From Paracentrotus lividus (Eukaryota > Echinodermata > Echinoidea > Camarodonta > Echinidae): a stretch of DNA of 64,000 bases. Positions 1 to 12,500 of the stretch are shown here, piece by piece. The DNA is taken from positions 24,784,711 through 24,848,710 of the forward strand of contig CALNVZ010003433.1 in the NCBI GenBank assembly GCA_940671915.1, given 5' to 3'. How positions within the stretch are numbered: the first letter of the stretch is position 1; the number at the start of each line of letters is the position of its first letter. The notes under the pieces were generated by a model. It ran no database searches, was not told where the DNA came from, and saw only the letters and a list, made by a program, of their open reading frames with translations. The position numbers and the translations under genes are program-made.

Positions 1-805
1 TGCAGCCCCCCCAGCCCCCCCGGCTCCGCGGCCCCATTCGGCGTTTCTGCAAAATAGATAGATAAATTAACCTGCACAGTGTTATATTTTATCATAAACT
101 TAGAATAAAATTATGTTTTCATTTTAAGAAAAAGAATAAAGGTATCATCAAACAATACAGCCGTCCCGTTTACGCGGAGAAATTGATGAATTCTATGCAG
201 TATTTAAGTCATGAATTGATTAGAACGAACAAAATATAAAATGTTGCTGTAGATAACTTTTAAAAAATGCACCATCAGATGATATAAAAACCAAATTGTT
301 GTTTTGTTTTGTGGTAGCCATATGAACTAAAAAATTAGGTAAGTTTTGTATCTTAGACATTAAGAAGCTATAAACAAGCATTAAACATTAATTTTACGGT
401 CCTCACTATCAACGTAAAAGCACAAAAAGAAACGTCTACGCCTACATACAGAAAAAGAACACGATACAATAAAGTGAATAAATGGCACAAATTAAAATCT
501 TCAGGTTGTCGTTGATTAAAAGTATTTTTGGAAGCTATTACGTTAACCCTTTCTATTATTTAACATAAAACTAGGCCTACAAATGTTTTATAAATGATGC
601 AAATTAATTTAAAAGTTGAATAAAGTAAGTTTTGAAGGAGCTAGAAATTTCTACCAAATGAAGGACTGATTTAAATTAAACAAGGATTCATTTCACAAAC
701 GGTGGCCCAAAAATAAAAGAAAGACATTAAAAAATTAAAAAAAAAAAAAAAAAAAGATTTTCCCAGTTTAGCCAAGATTTAGCCAATTATTTTTTTTTCC
801 TTTTT

Positions 806-842
<37 letters not shown>

Positions 843-2153
843 TTACAGAGAACAAAAGAAAAAAAACATCAATTTGGAACTATATGCACTATTGGCGATA
901 TGTTTAGATTGATTGAAATGTTATATCAATCAAAATAATTCTTAGTGTTTGGTAGTTGAACAGTTTAAAAGGACAATGTTTAAAAGTTGTACAAAACTGT
1001 CCGGTAGGAAGTATGATAGCCTCTTTACAAAATGAAAATTATTAGTAATAGTAATATTATTAGTAATTAGTAATATTAGTAAAAATGTCTTCCTTTAAAA
1101 CAATCAAGTTTGGAAGATATTAAATTGAATTAGGATGAATTAAATATATTCATATCTTATATATCAATTACATCATATTTATATTATCTATATTTAGCGT
1201 GTTTAGCGGATAATACTCTACTTTGCGATTTGAGTAAAGCTTTGTTCATCCCTATATCCATCTGCCAGTATTCCCGTCTTCATTCAATTACCACCACCGC
1301 GCATCTTTCTTTGTTCTTGGTTAATGAGTATGATTTGGGATGTTATCTAACCCTGGGCCATTAGAAGGCTTGATTAACATGTATCTTAAGATGACTCACC
1401 ATCTCCTTGAAAGTTTGAAAAACATCTTCATGAACTTTGGCCGTCTTTGTAAAGAGCACAGTCTTGTCTCTTACAATTTACTTATCAATGATAAGAGCGG
1501 GCTATTTCATATCGACATGAAAGTCAATTTATTTCAATTAGGTTATTTGCAAATTAAAGAACATATAGAATCGGCATGGAATTTCCTATCTACCTATTTT
1601 GAGCGGCAAAACAGCAGCACCTAAACCATCAAACAGCAAAAAAAAACAACAAAAAAAAAACAAACAACAACACAACAAACAAACAAAAAACAGAACGTAA
1701 GAAAATATATTAGACTTTGTAAGAAAAAAAGTTCCCGTTTCTTTGTTTGTTGTTGTTGCTGTTGTGTTTTTTTTTGTGGGGGGGGGGGGAGATTTTTAAT
1801 AAAGGAACAACTCTGGTAAAAGTATAACAATGATTTTTATTCAGTAGAAATGAAAATGAACCTTTTTACAAACAAAATACATAAAACAAAACATTCGTGT
1901 GAAGTCGAATATCATTTGTATTGTGTTTAAAAATGGGAAATTATTATTTTATTGTTTCTTATATTACTACATAATTACATAACTTGATGTATAAATTTAA
2001 GTTTTTCAAAATGCGTTTTAGAGTTAATATATTATAGCCTAGTCAATATAAAGTTATATATATATATAGCTAGATTCGGAGTGATATTTAAAAACAAAGA
2101 AAAGTTCACCAGCACCTGTCGTACAATAATTATCCTCAATTTTCTTTACACAG
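1..2153. other. Upstream or 5' intronic sequence, no gene recognised
   Basis: Contains a GC-rich fragment at the left edge (1-40) resembling the right end of the element at 35126-35264, A- and T-runs near 739-760 and 790-800, a (TTA)n tract near 812-843, an A-rich/C-rich stretch at 1637-1700, and a T-run followed by eleven or so G at about 1769-1790. An open frame at 1340-1624 (94 codons) is listed separately. Confidence 0.6.
1340..1624 (+). other. Unrecognised 94-codon open frame
   Basis: Starts MLSNPGPLEGLINMYLKMTH and ends in SST before a stop. It shows no motif, signal peptide or membrane segment that I recognise, and does not resemble the RFX6 N-terminus. It could be an exon of another gene, an RFX6 5' exon that has diverged, or chance. 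Low confidence as a gene. Confidence 0.15.
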
Positions 2154-2373
2154 AAGGAGAGTCAGCAGAATCATCCTCTGACGACGAACACCTCAATGAA
2201 CTCGACATTGATGCTGATGACAGTGGAATTGGAAAGACAGAACGAGTAAACCAGAATGAGGATGAAGGTCGCAAGATGGAGGTTAAAGATGAAACTAAGA
2301 AAACGACTGGGAAAAAGACTGTCGCTCAAATGGTGAAGGATAAAAAGAAACAAACAGCCCTTACATTACACTG
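2154..2373 (+). CDS. RFX6: RFX6 exon: acidic N-terminal tail and start of DNA-binding domain
   Basis: Acceptor after TTTCTTTACACAG; donor TG|GTGAGT. The exon starts with two bases that complete a codon from an unseen upstream exon. It encodes a Ser/Asp/Glu-rich stretch ([20 protein letters not shown]), then a Lys-rich segment and the conserved [18 protein letters not shown] that opens the RFX domain (human RFX6 has [15 protein letters not shown]). The last two bases TG join G of the next exon to make Trp. No frame damage. Confidence 0.92.
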
Positions 2374-4424
2374 GTGAGTGGATAACTAAATATCGATTAG
2401 ATGGATACAATATACATAATGATACAAACTATAAATATAATCTTCGTGTATGATCTTGTAAAATGAATAAGCTCTCAAACCCTAACAATTTCTTGTTTAT
2501 ACCACAGTTAAAAAACGGCAACTTTTAAAAAAAAAACACAGAAAAGCAAAAACAAAAACAAAACAAAACAAAAACAACACAAAAATGAAATAATAATATA
2601 AAAAATGAGATGTAAGATAATGTGCGAAATATTTTGGGTGGGTTGAGTCAAATATTATTCTTGTAATACCCTTAATACGATTATGCAATGAAAATGAAAA
2701 CCTCAACTTCAAAATGAAACGAATCAACCATTGATAAAAACTTGAAATATCGATTTTAACATTGACCCATACGTGTATAGTTTTTTCAGAAAATATTTTG
2801 GGCACTGAAAAATTGAACGTGAAATTTTATTCGCGGAATATGTGTATTCATCTATATCTTTAAAAAAAATAATCTATTATCAAAAATTTATTCTATATTA
2901 TATATTTATCGTTTTTTTTTTTGGGGTGGGGGGGAGGGGGGGGTGCTTATATTCAAAATAATATTTTAAATGATACAAATAAATATCAAATGTGAACTTA
3001 TCAATCGTATTTTACGTTTTCTTTCATGCGGCATCTACGGATTATTCGAAGAAAAAAAAAAAGAAAAAAAAAAAAAAAAAAAACCCAACAGTTTACTACT
3101 TAGCTGCATGTGACATTAATATAACATAATTTAGTTATTTGCCTGGTATCATTCTTTTGTTTTCATTTATTTCCTGAAGGTTGGAGGAGAATTATTGTAT
3201 ATGTGATGGTGTATGCCTGCCACGATGCATACTCTACTCTCATTATCTGGATTTCTGTCGAAAGGAAAGTCTAGACCCTGCGTGTGCTGCTACGTTCGGC
3301 AAGGTACCAATTTCAATTTTATTTGATAAAATAACTTTTAGTCGATCAAAGTACATGCCACCATTGTTTGGTTTGTAATTTGATTCTGTATTCAGTATTG
3401 ATAACTTTCAATATTCACAGATAATACCATTCCATAAATAAAACGAAAACACCTTGTACATAGCGTGATGATGACGATATACTAATCTTGATAATAGAAT
3501 GGTGTTCATCATTTACCTCTCTTAATTACATTGATTGTAAAGACCAAATTCATTCGTTAAAATCCTACAGCATATACAAGATATGTAGTAATCTTTAATT
3601 TACATTGTGTTGTCTTAGTTTCTGTTTTTACTATTGTTTGTTTATTTTCTTTATTGGTTGGGGGCGGATCTACCTAGACGCGACTAAATAGCGGCAAAAT
3701 CCTTTGAAACAAAACCCATTGATGACGAAAAGTCTACGAAATTCTTAAACAAACCTCGGTCAGTAGTAAAATACCATATGAGTTTACCGTTATACAGGGC
3801 TTTTTATACCCTGGGGTTGACTTGTATTCGATATATTTGGACATTGATAAATTTTCTTTGTGTTTGTTTATAGCCGGTATTGATAAGAGTTTTAATCATT
3901 ATTTGTATCTTGTAAGCTAACTGTTTTCCCACTGTGGTGGTTAACGTACAAACATATCATCCATAAAGGAGCAAATCCTCCAGGTACATATCCGATATTA
4001 CGTAATCAAATGTCGTCTTCGCGTGGGGGCCTGCGTCATGCGCAACTGTACGTAGCCTGTGTTCAGACACTCTGACGTATCAATAGTTTGCGTGCCATGA
4101 AAATAGTTGAACTAAGATATTGTACGCCTTACAGGTACAATGTGTTACTAATAATTAATTTTGTATTCAGTGTTTGTGCCACACACCCATAAACACAAAC
4201 ACACACACACAAACACACACTCTCACGCACATGCTCACACACACACTCTCACACCACACACCTCACTCTCTCTGATGCACTCACACACTCCACACGTACA
4301 CACAGGCACACACACACACACACACACAATATTTATATACTGCTTGTGTCTCGCATACATTTATCTTGAAGACACGCTTCACAAACTCAATCTAATTTCA
4401 TTGTTAAGATTAAGGAAGATAGAT

Positions 4425-4459
<35 letters not shown>

Positions 4460-4493
4460 GACAGAGAAACAACAATTTGTTTGTGTTTTATTC

Positions 4494-4558
<65 letters not shown>

Positions 4559-7500
4559 GAAGATTTAGTTCCCCCCAAAAGTCGCTTTTGAGCAGTACAG
4601 TCTCAACGAAATGGCCGAGTTGTCCGGAATGATCAAATTCCATTATCCTATTAAAATGAATACGACTCATATTTGTTTCATTGTTGATTCAGTTTCCATA
4701 AAAAATTGCTTTACAGAAAACTGACAGACAATTATGCTCTAAGTGCATAAAAATGCACTTAGAAGAAGGACTTAAAGAAAATAATTTCAAATATGACGTG
4801 ACTGTACTGAAGACTACGACTGTATATACATGTTGTTTTTCATTGACGGATTTTGGAATGTCATTTACCGTGTAACTATGAGAACCGTTACAAACTTTTC
4901 ATGCCTTATCAGTGTGTTTGGAACAACACCAGATGAACGATGTAACGTTACCTCAGTTACTGGTCATCTGCCTATTTTGTTTAGGAAGTACATTAGTGAC
5001 AAACAATTTTGGCAAATAATAGTCTAAGAATCATTTCCTCCGATAACATGAGGAGGGGCGTTTCAAGAACTGAACAAATAGTCTTATAAAGAGAGGTAAA
5101 TGTACCCCACTTGCCTACAGTTCTATGTGTTTTTTTTTAAATAAAAAGGGGTATTTATGTTTAGTTTTAGATATTTAAAAGGGTAATATTTGCTAAAACT
5201 ATAATTCTCATAATCTTCTGGAATTAGTTACCAGCTCATATCACCCGCTTTTAAATACAACCCTTATAGATTCTTTCAAGTCTAATTTGAAAACGGTATT
5301 CGAAAGAATAGATCAACTATTATTTTTTTAAGGGCATTTTAAAAAAAAAAAATTTTAATCAGAGAGAAAAAAAAAACGTGATAGAGGAATTTGTATTTAA
5401 AATGAGAGGTCTGTTACGGGAAAGATGTTGAATGCAAAACATTATTCCAACTTAATTAACATATCTTGTTTACGATCCTTATGTTTGCATAGATTCTACC
5501 CCTTTTAAAATTTTTTAAAAATACTGTTACCAAAATATTTGTAAGGACTCCTTTGGATAGATATAGGAAAACGATGGCAATTTACATTATGTTTTGACAC
5601 AAATAAGTTGTCAAATTGGTATGTTCAATTTCATATCATGTGGATAAATGCATTAATTTCATTCCAAGTGGATTCGTAAAGCTTGTATAGGACATAATTT
5701 AATGATTATGCTAGATGCTATGTCGAATACATTTTTCCATTATCATTTGTTTTTTAAAAATCTTCATATCTTTTAACATTGATTCATTAAAATTTGATTT
5801 TCATCTTGATCGTATTTTTTTTCCTCCAGACCATTCGTCAGAAGTTTCCAAATTTGACTACACGGAGACTCGGAACGAGAGGTCATTCAAAGTAAGATAT
5901 TTTCAAGTGAACAAAATTACAAGAGAGAGAGAGAGAGGAGAGAAAGTTCGTACATTAGCATGATTAGAATGATTTTTAATTTATGAATAGTAAAATTAGG
6001 ACAAGTTCTGCTGTATTTTTGCACGTGTTGATTTTAATACACTTTACATTTGTAGTACTGAAGTTTTTGATAAACTGATATGACATTACATTTATTTGTA
6101 ACATTAACATTCGCAAAAAAAATAAATAAAAAAAAAATAAATACTGCATGTATATACACTTTTACCATATATACTGAGAACTGAGAGACACGTGCCCCCA
6201 TCCCGTGCGATCAAACAGCGGTGAATCAAGTCATGAGTTTTTATTCTTATTTAACATAAATGACGCGGTTGAACACAATACCTTGGTAGCAAAACAAACA
6301 AACAAACAAAGTAAATAAAATAAAACCACAATCTATACACGGCATGCATCATTTGTTGGCTTCGATGTTGTTTCATGAATTCCAGTGTTATCACAGTTTA
6401 CGATGTTTTAAACCTTGATTCGGATGTAAATGTCACTGCGAACATTGATTGCTGAACAGATCTTGTCCTATATGAGAATATTTGGATTTCGTATTAAACC
6501 TATGGTATGATAACATTTACTGCTTAGTATACGATTTGCATTATTATCTATTATATCAAACTACGTTTTATGGGAAATAATCAATATTGAATTTCTAATC
6601 TTCTACTCAATGAATGAAGTATTAATACAAATCATCAATACCTTTTCTGATACCGGACGTTTTTTCATTATCCACGGACCATGCTTACATGTGCACGACA
6701 TAGGTCGGCATCTTCAAAGAGTCACGTGATAAAGATGACGACTTTGGATTGTTTAATGTCGATAATTTGTCTATTGGTAAACCACAATGGATATAATTAT
6801 ACTTGTATGCACTGAAATGTATTGCGTTATATTCAACATGCATCTATTAAAACATATATATAAAACATGCATCGTATTTACCAGATGTTGTCTTGCATAG
6901 AATACAATACAGTGTGTCCCAGAAAGAACTATACACTTTTGTATAAAAAATAATATTATGGTTCTTGGGGAAAAGATTCATATGTAGGGAAAGGTCATAT
7001 CCTCAACTATCATTTGACACCAAAAAGTCCGAAAATGATGCATGCTTCAATGAGCAATACCCACTTTTGTGAAGGACACAACAACGAGGCTGCGCAGGAA
7101 TTAGCTATGCATCTACCACCTTTGTATGGGCGGCCATGAGGGATAAAATCAATAATGGTGTGAATCGGCTAACAAAGACAAAATAAACCAAAAGACAAGG
7201 AACAAACATTAATAATATGAAAACAGAAAGGTTGTCCATTACATTTGTGCATAATATTGATGTTTTTTTTACTGAATTTTGGTTTATTTTGTCTTTGTTA
7301 GCCGATCATTATTGCTTTTATCCCTCATGGCCGCCCATACACAGGTGGTAAATGCATACCGAACTCCTGCGCAGCCTCGTTTTTGTGTCCTTCACAAAAG
7401 TGGGCATTGCTCATTGAAGCATGAATCATTTCCTGACTTTTTGTTGTCAAATAATAGTTGAGGATATGAGCTTTCGCTACATATGAATCTTTCCGCCCGA

Positions 7501-9551
7501 GAACCATATATTTCTTATTTGGTAGCCGTTTCAAAAGTGTATAGTTCTTTCTGGGACACACTGTATAATTAACACGCTGTTAGACAATTTACTTTGATTA
7601 TATACAGTGATTAGGGTAAATTGGGGTTAGTGGGACACTGGGGTAATTTTGACACTTTGGGGGAATTGCATAGGGTACATGCAGGTAATATGGGCCAGCA
7701 GGTAATATGGGCCACCTGAAGCAAATCATGTCGTGACCGTCGACCGGTGACCGGTGACCGGTGTGAGCACCATAATGTTGTTCATATGAACTGTATACGA
7801 AAATATATCGTCGTGAGAGCATCTGATGCCGAAATTTCTCTGAGAAAATTGCTGAAAACCAACAAGGTAGGTAAAACTTACGGCATTTTTTTACCCTGAT
7901 GTAAAATTTAATATTTTACAGAATGTGATGGTGAAAGAGTGTTTGAGGGGGTAACCTCAATTGTTTTGTATATTTAGTAAGCTTATAGTTTCATTTTGAT
8001 CATACTAGCGTGTACAGGTCGATTTGTGTTAGTGAAGGGGTGCAATGTGGCACTGAATGCTTGCCTGACACAGCACCATTAGTGCAGGTAATATGGGACA
8101 TCCAAAATGGCGGAAATGATTCTGGTACTTAGTATTGGGATGAGGCATCAATCTCTTTGCTACGATTTTTGGGGGTATATTCACAGTATATAATTAATAT
8201 AAATAACTTATTGTAGGCCTATATTGACTTGTATAATGAAAATAATATTTAAATAATATAAAAAAAACCCGAAATAATATACAAAATACATAACAATGAA
8301 ATATATAGTCAAAGGATTGACTGAAGGGTCTTATAATTTCAAATTATATCTTAAAGTTAATGATTTTCAACATTTTAAGCAAATTTCAGACATGGTAGAG
8401 TCATTGTAGTTTTTAAAACATACATTAAATACATGTGCCCATATTACCTGCACATTCAGGTAATATGGGCACTTTGGTAATGACGTCAACATTTGAATAT
8501 TGCAGACAGGGGGGTTGGTGATAATTGTTTTTCTTCACAATAAAAGTTAGAGCAGTAGTTATTGATTCATATAAACAAAGATTAGACTGTGTGTCATTTC
8601 GTAATTTTATGCAAATTAGGCAAATGAGCTTAGGGGGCCCATATTACCTGCAAGTACCCTATATGCATATTATTAAGACCTGCCTTAGTGGAGGAACTAT
8701 TTTAGTGTGAATAAACATACATCTAGCAAGAAATTGCATGCCTGTTTGGAAAAAATTGACAGAATTCGGAAAAATAATCGTTAAAAATCTATTAAATCTC
8801 ACGTTTTGACATAAAACGATTGCCACCTAGCTAATTTTGAAAATACACACGTATCCAAACTTGTCTTTGTGTTTCCCAGATCCCTTTTATCTCAGGGGTA
8901 ACGTGGCATTCAAACTGTTCACAAAAATAATTTTAAACTAGAAAATAATATAAAATGAAACAAGATTCAAACAAGAGACTTAAAGCAATTGTTTTAATTA
9001 ACTGTCCCACTAACCCCACATGCTTGGGGTAAGTGGGACGCACCAATTTCAATAGTTGTATTTTAATGTATAAATAAAGTTTGCGAAGACAGATCTTCAC
9101 TCCGCACTTTTATATCACAGTTCACTGCATGTACCTACTTATCCCAATTTGACGGCCGGGGGTGAGTTGAACAATGGAGTAGTAATGATTAATATTGTCA
9201 CTTTGACCTTCATTTGGAGGAATTTTTCACCAAAACATTTCTAAAACGTTTATATTTGAATAAACTTCAAAATGAGATATATGATTGCTTTAAAAAGTTT
9301 GTTTTTAGGTGCTTAGGTAAATTTTCAAGTGTGCCACGTGTTTTATTAAACGGGGCACTGATATTGTAAATTATGCAGACTTTAAGACTTTAGTTTTTGT
9401 AAAGTTGTAATACAGGAAAGAAATAAGTTCTATTTTTTAAATACTGTATCTTTTGTTTACTTTCATACAAAAAGGGGTAAAGGACGAAGGAAAAGCTTGC
9501 TTTGTTTACAGAATCACAGATCTAAAAAGTGCTCTTGAGCTTTGATTTGTA

Positions 9552-9583
<32 letters not shown>

Positions 9584-12500
9584 ATTAATATTTTTTTTTC
9601 ATCACTTGAAATGTGTACAGGAAAAAAAAGTGTTTCTCACATTTAAACCACATTTTATGCCATGTATTATGCTGTCCCACTTACCCCAACTTGACGGGAT
9701 AAGTGGGACAATGGAGTGGTAATGATTAACTGTCACCTTAACCTTCATTTGGCGGAAATTGTAACCAAAACATTTATAAAACGTTTATATCTAAATAAAC
9801 TTCAAAATGAGGTATATGATTGCTTTATTGAGTATGTTATTTTTGGTAATGCTTACGTAAATGCTGAAGTGTCCCACTTACCACAATTTACCCTATATGT
9901 GAAATATTTCTTCCTGGCGAACAAACAAAAAAATAAAAAAAGGATCTATTCTTTCAATCGTTAGATGAATATGTCACAAGAGCCTTACATTATCTCGGTT
10001 AAGACATTAAATTTATATAGTATTTTGCATGACAAGACATAGAAAGTGTTGATAAAGAATAAACAGGGCCCATAATAACGGTATTTGACACATTTTTAAT
10101 TAAAGTATGAAATAATGCTGTAAACATATATCGTTTATTTTACTTTCAGATATCACTACTATGGGATCGGTATCAAAGAATCAAGCGCGTATTATCACAC
10201 TGTATATTCAACTAAGGGACTAACAAGGTATGTAGGATATATGTTTTTTTTTAATATATTTCCTTATAACTGGCCAAATCTGGTAAATACCCAAGCAAGC
10301 ATTACTGTACAGAAAAGGGTCTCGCGTAAAAGGTGTGACATCTCTTTTTTGGTGTGTTTTTTGTTTTTCCCTTCCGAAGAACAAATCGTTTTCCTTTCTC
10401 CGTTTTTAAGGGAAGTAATACGAAAATGTATTGAGACCAAATTTTATACTCTCTATAATATGAACAGCCGTTCGTAGTGAAATTTTATCTCATAAGCTCA
10501 CTTTTACAGCCCAAATATTCATTATTTTTCATTTGGTTGAATCCTAACAGGTTTTCAGGAGCACGATTAAAGAGTGAGGTAAGATAATATATAAAAAACT
10601 TTGAGCTCTTCATATAGCTTACTGTTCGTCAAACAAAAGCATATTACGTATTTAAAGGACCGTGAAATGCATTTAATGTCATGTTTTTACATGATCATGT
10701 AACAAATAAAGTATATATAGGAAACAAAGTGAAAGCTCACAAACTAATTTCTATACTTCCCTCCATATTGTGTTGTGCATAAATCAACTTAAAGAAGAGT
10801 ACGTTGGTGAATTGGAGGGTTGAAGCATTGTAATCATAGCATGAAGCTTGTATATCATACTTAAGTCTTGTATACATTAACCGCTAGGAGCCCCTTGTTT
10901 ACTCAAACCCTCATGAAACTGATGTATCGGGGCTCTAGCAAACAAAGACCCCGAGAGCTACGGCGGCCTTAACAGCGGGTCAGCGTAGGTATTTCCTGAG
11001 TGGCCAAGTGTTACGGATAAGGCAATTGAGGGGTTTAAAGTGCCCGAATCCCCGGTCTGTCGTGTTAAATTGTTTTACCGAGACTTTTTTGTTCTTTGTA
11101 CAATATATTGCCTGAACTTAACAGATCTTGTACAAGCATGACAATTAATTTGGCTCTTAATTAAAGTAATTTTTTTTTATTTCTATAATTATATTTTGGC
11201 CGATTCTATCTTTCCTTTTAAGAACTTTTTAAAAACGCCATGTAGCATGTCTGCGAAAGTTTAAATAGGCCTTTACATATTATTCAATGATATTGAGTAT
11301 ATCATACACAATTAAAAATCAACCCAGCATTTTAATTTAACCAAAACATAAAACCAGTGATCACAACCTTAACCCTACACCTTAAAAAAAAAAAAAAAAA
11401 AAAAATAAAGAAAAAAAAAAAAAAGAACTGTCATAATATACATGTAAGCTATTCCATATCAGTACACGTATGTTTCGCCGACGATCGTTTTGTGTAAGAG
11501 CCATGTTGATTACAAATATGAACATTGCCCGGCAGGCTGATAATGCATATTTCATGATTGTGCGAAGTCCCACACATATACGTTTTATGTAAGTATAAAT
11601 TGAAAGAACGTTCAGTCCAATCTAATTCTATATTTCAAAAAAATAATTACTCATGTTCACCTTAACCAAAACTCCAGAAGTTCGTAGACGTATACTATTA
11701 GAACAAGATACAACAAACAAATAATAGACACTGTCAAATTCGGAAGAAGACCAAATTGGGTTAAAAAGGTAGGATTACAAGTCGGCAGTCACGTAAGTTC
11801 CACCGGGAACCTATGAAATGTTAAATGGAGGATAATCACTGAACGTGATTGAATGAACAAAGCCATATGAGCATTATATAATGATTATTCATGAAGACGC
11901 ATAGTTCCCACATATTAATGGTTTTTGTTACGATACATTAAAAGACGTTCAGACCAATAAATCAATCCTTAGATTTAAAAAAGACATTTATTCATGTTCA
12001 CCTTACCAAAATTTCATAGAGTGTCGTAGATATACTATTAACAAGATACAACAAACAAAAATAGACACTTGCAAATTCGAAGAAGACAAAATTGGGTTAA
12101 AAAGTAGCGAAAGGGGCGTTTATGGCTTACTAACTGCTGCTGCAGTGAACTAGCATGAAAACATGAGTCCTTTGCTTTTCCAGGCTATAATTCAAAATTA
12201 TGGAAATAAAATACCAAACACTTTATTTGTTCGTTATAATTCTTACCATACCTATTGCGGATGACATAAACCTTGTTTTCATGATGATCAAAAGAAAAAA
12301 TGCATCAAAATGCGCTTCTTGTATGTAGTATAAATGAGTTCCCATTTCGTGGTGTTCAGTTTTGCAACACGACATGCGGCAACACATCAGGCATAGCGAA
12401 GCCTGTATGCTCGAATTTCACGGAGATCGGATAGATCATGTAATGGGCATGAGAACATACAAATTTAATATCCCAGTCACGCAGTTTAGAAGTTTTTGAA

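Larger units (their letters stand above)
5892..10149. other. RFX6 intron holding the 6.9-9.9 kb transposon nest
   Basis: Canonical GT..AG. Apart from the foldback element and the nested TIR elements it shows only AT-rich sequence and a short (AT)n tract near 9558-9583. Confidence 0.7.

Noticed and set aside
4161..4568. 135-codon frame rich in His/Thr ending in poly-Phe
   Set aside because: Direct translation of the CA, GA and T microsatellites.
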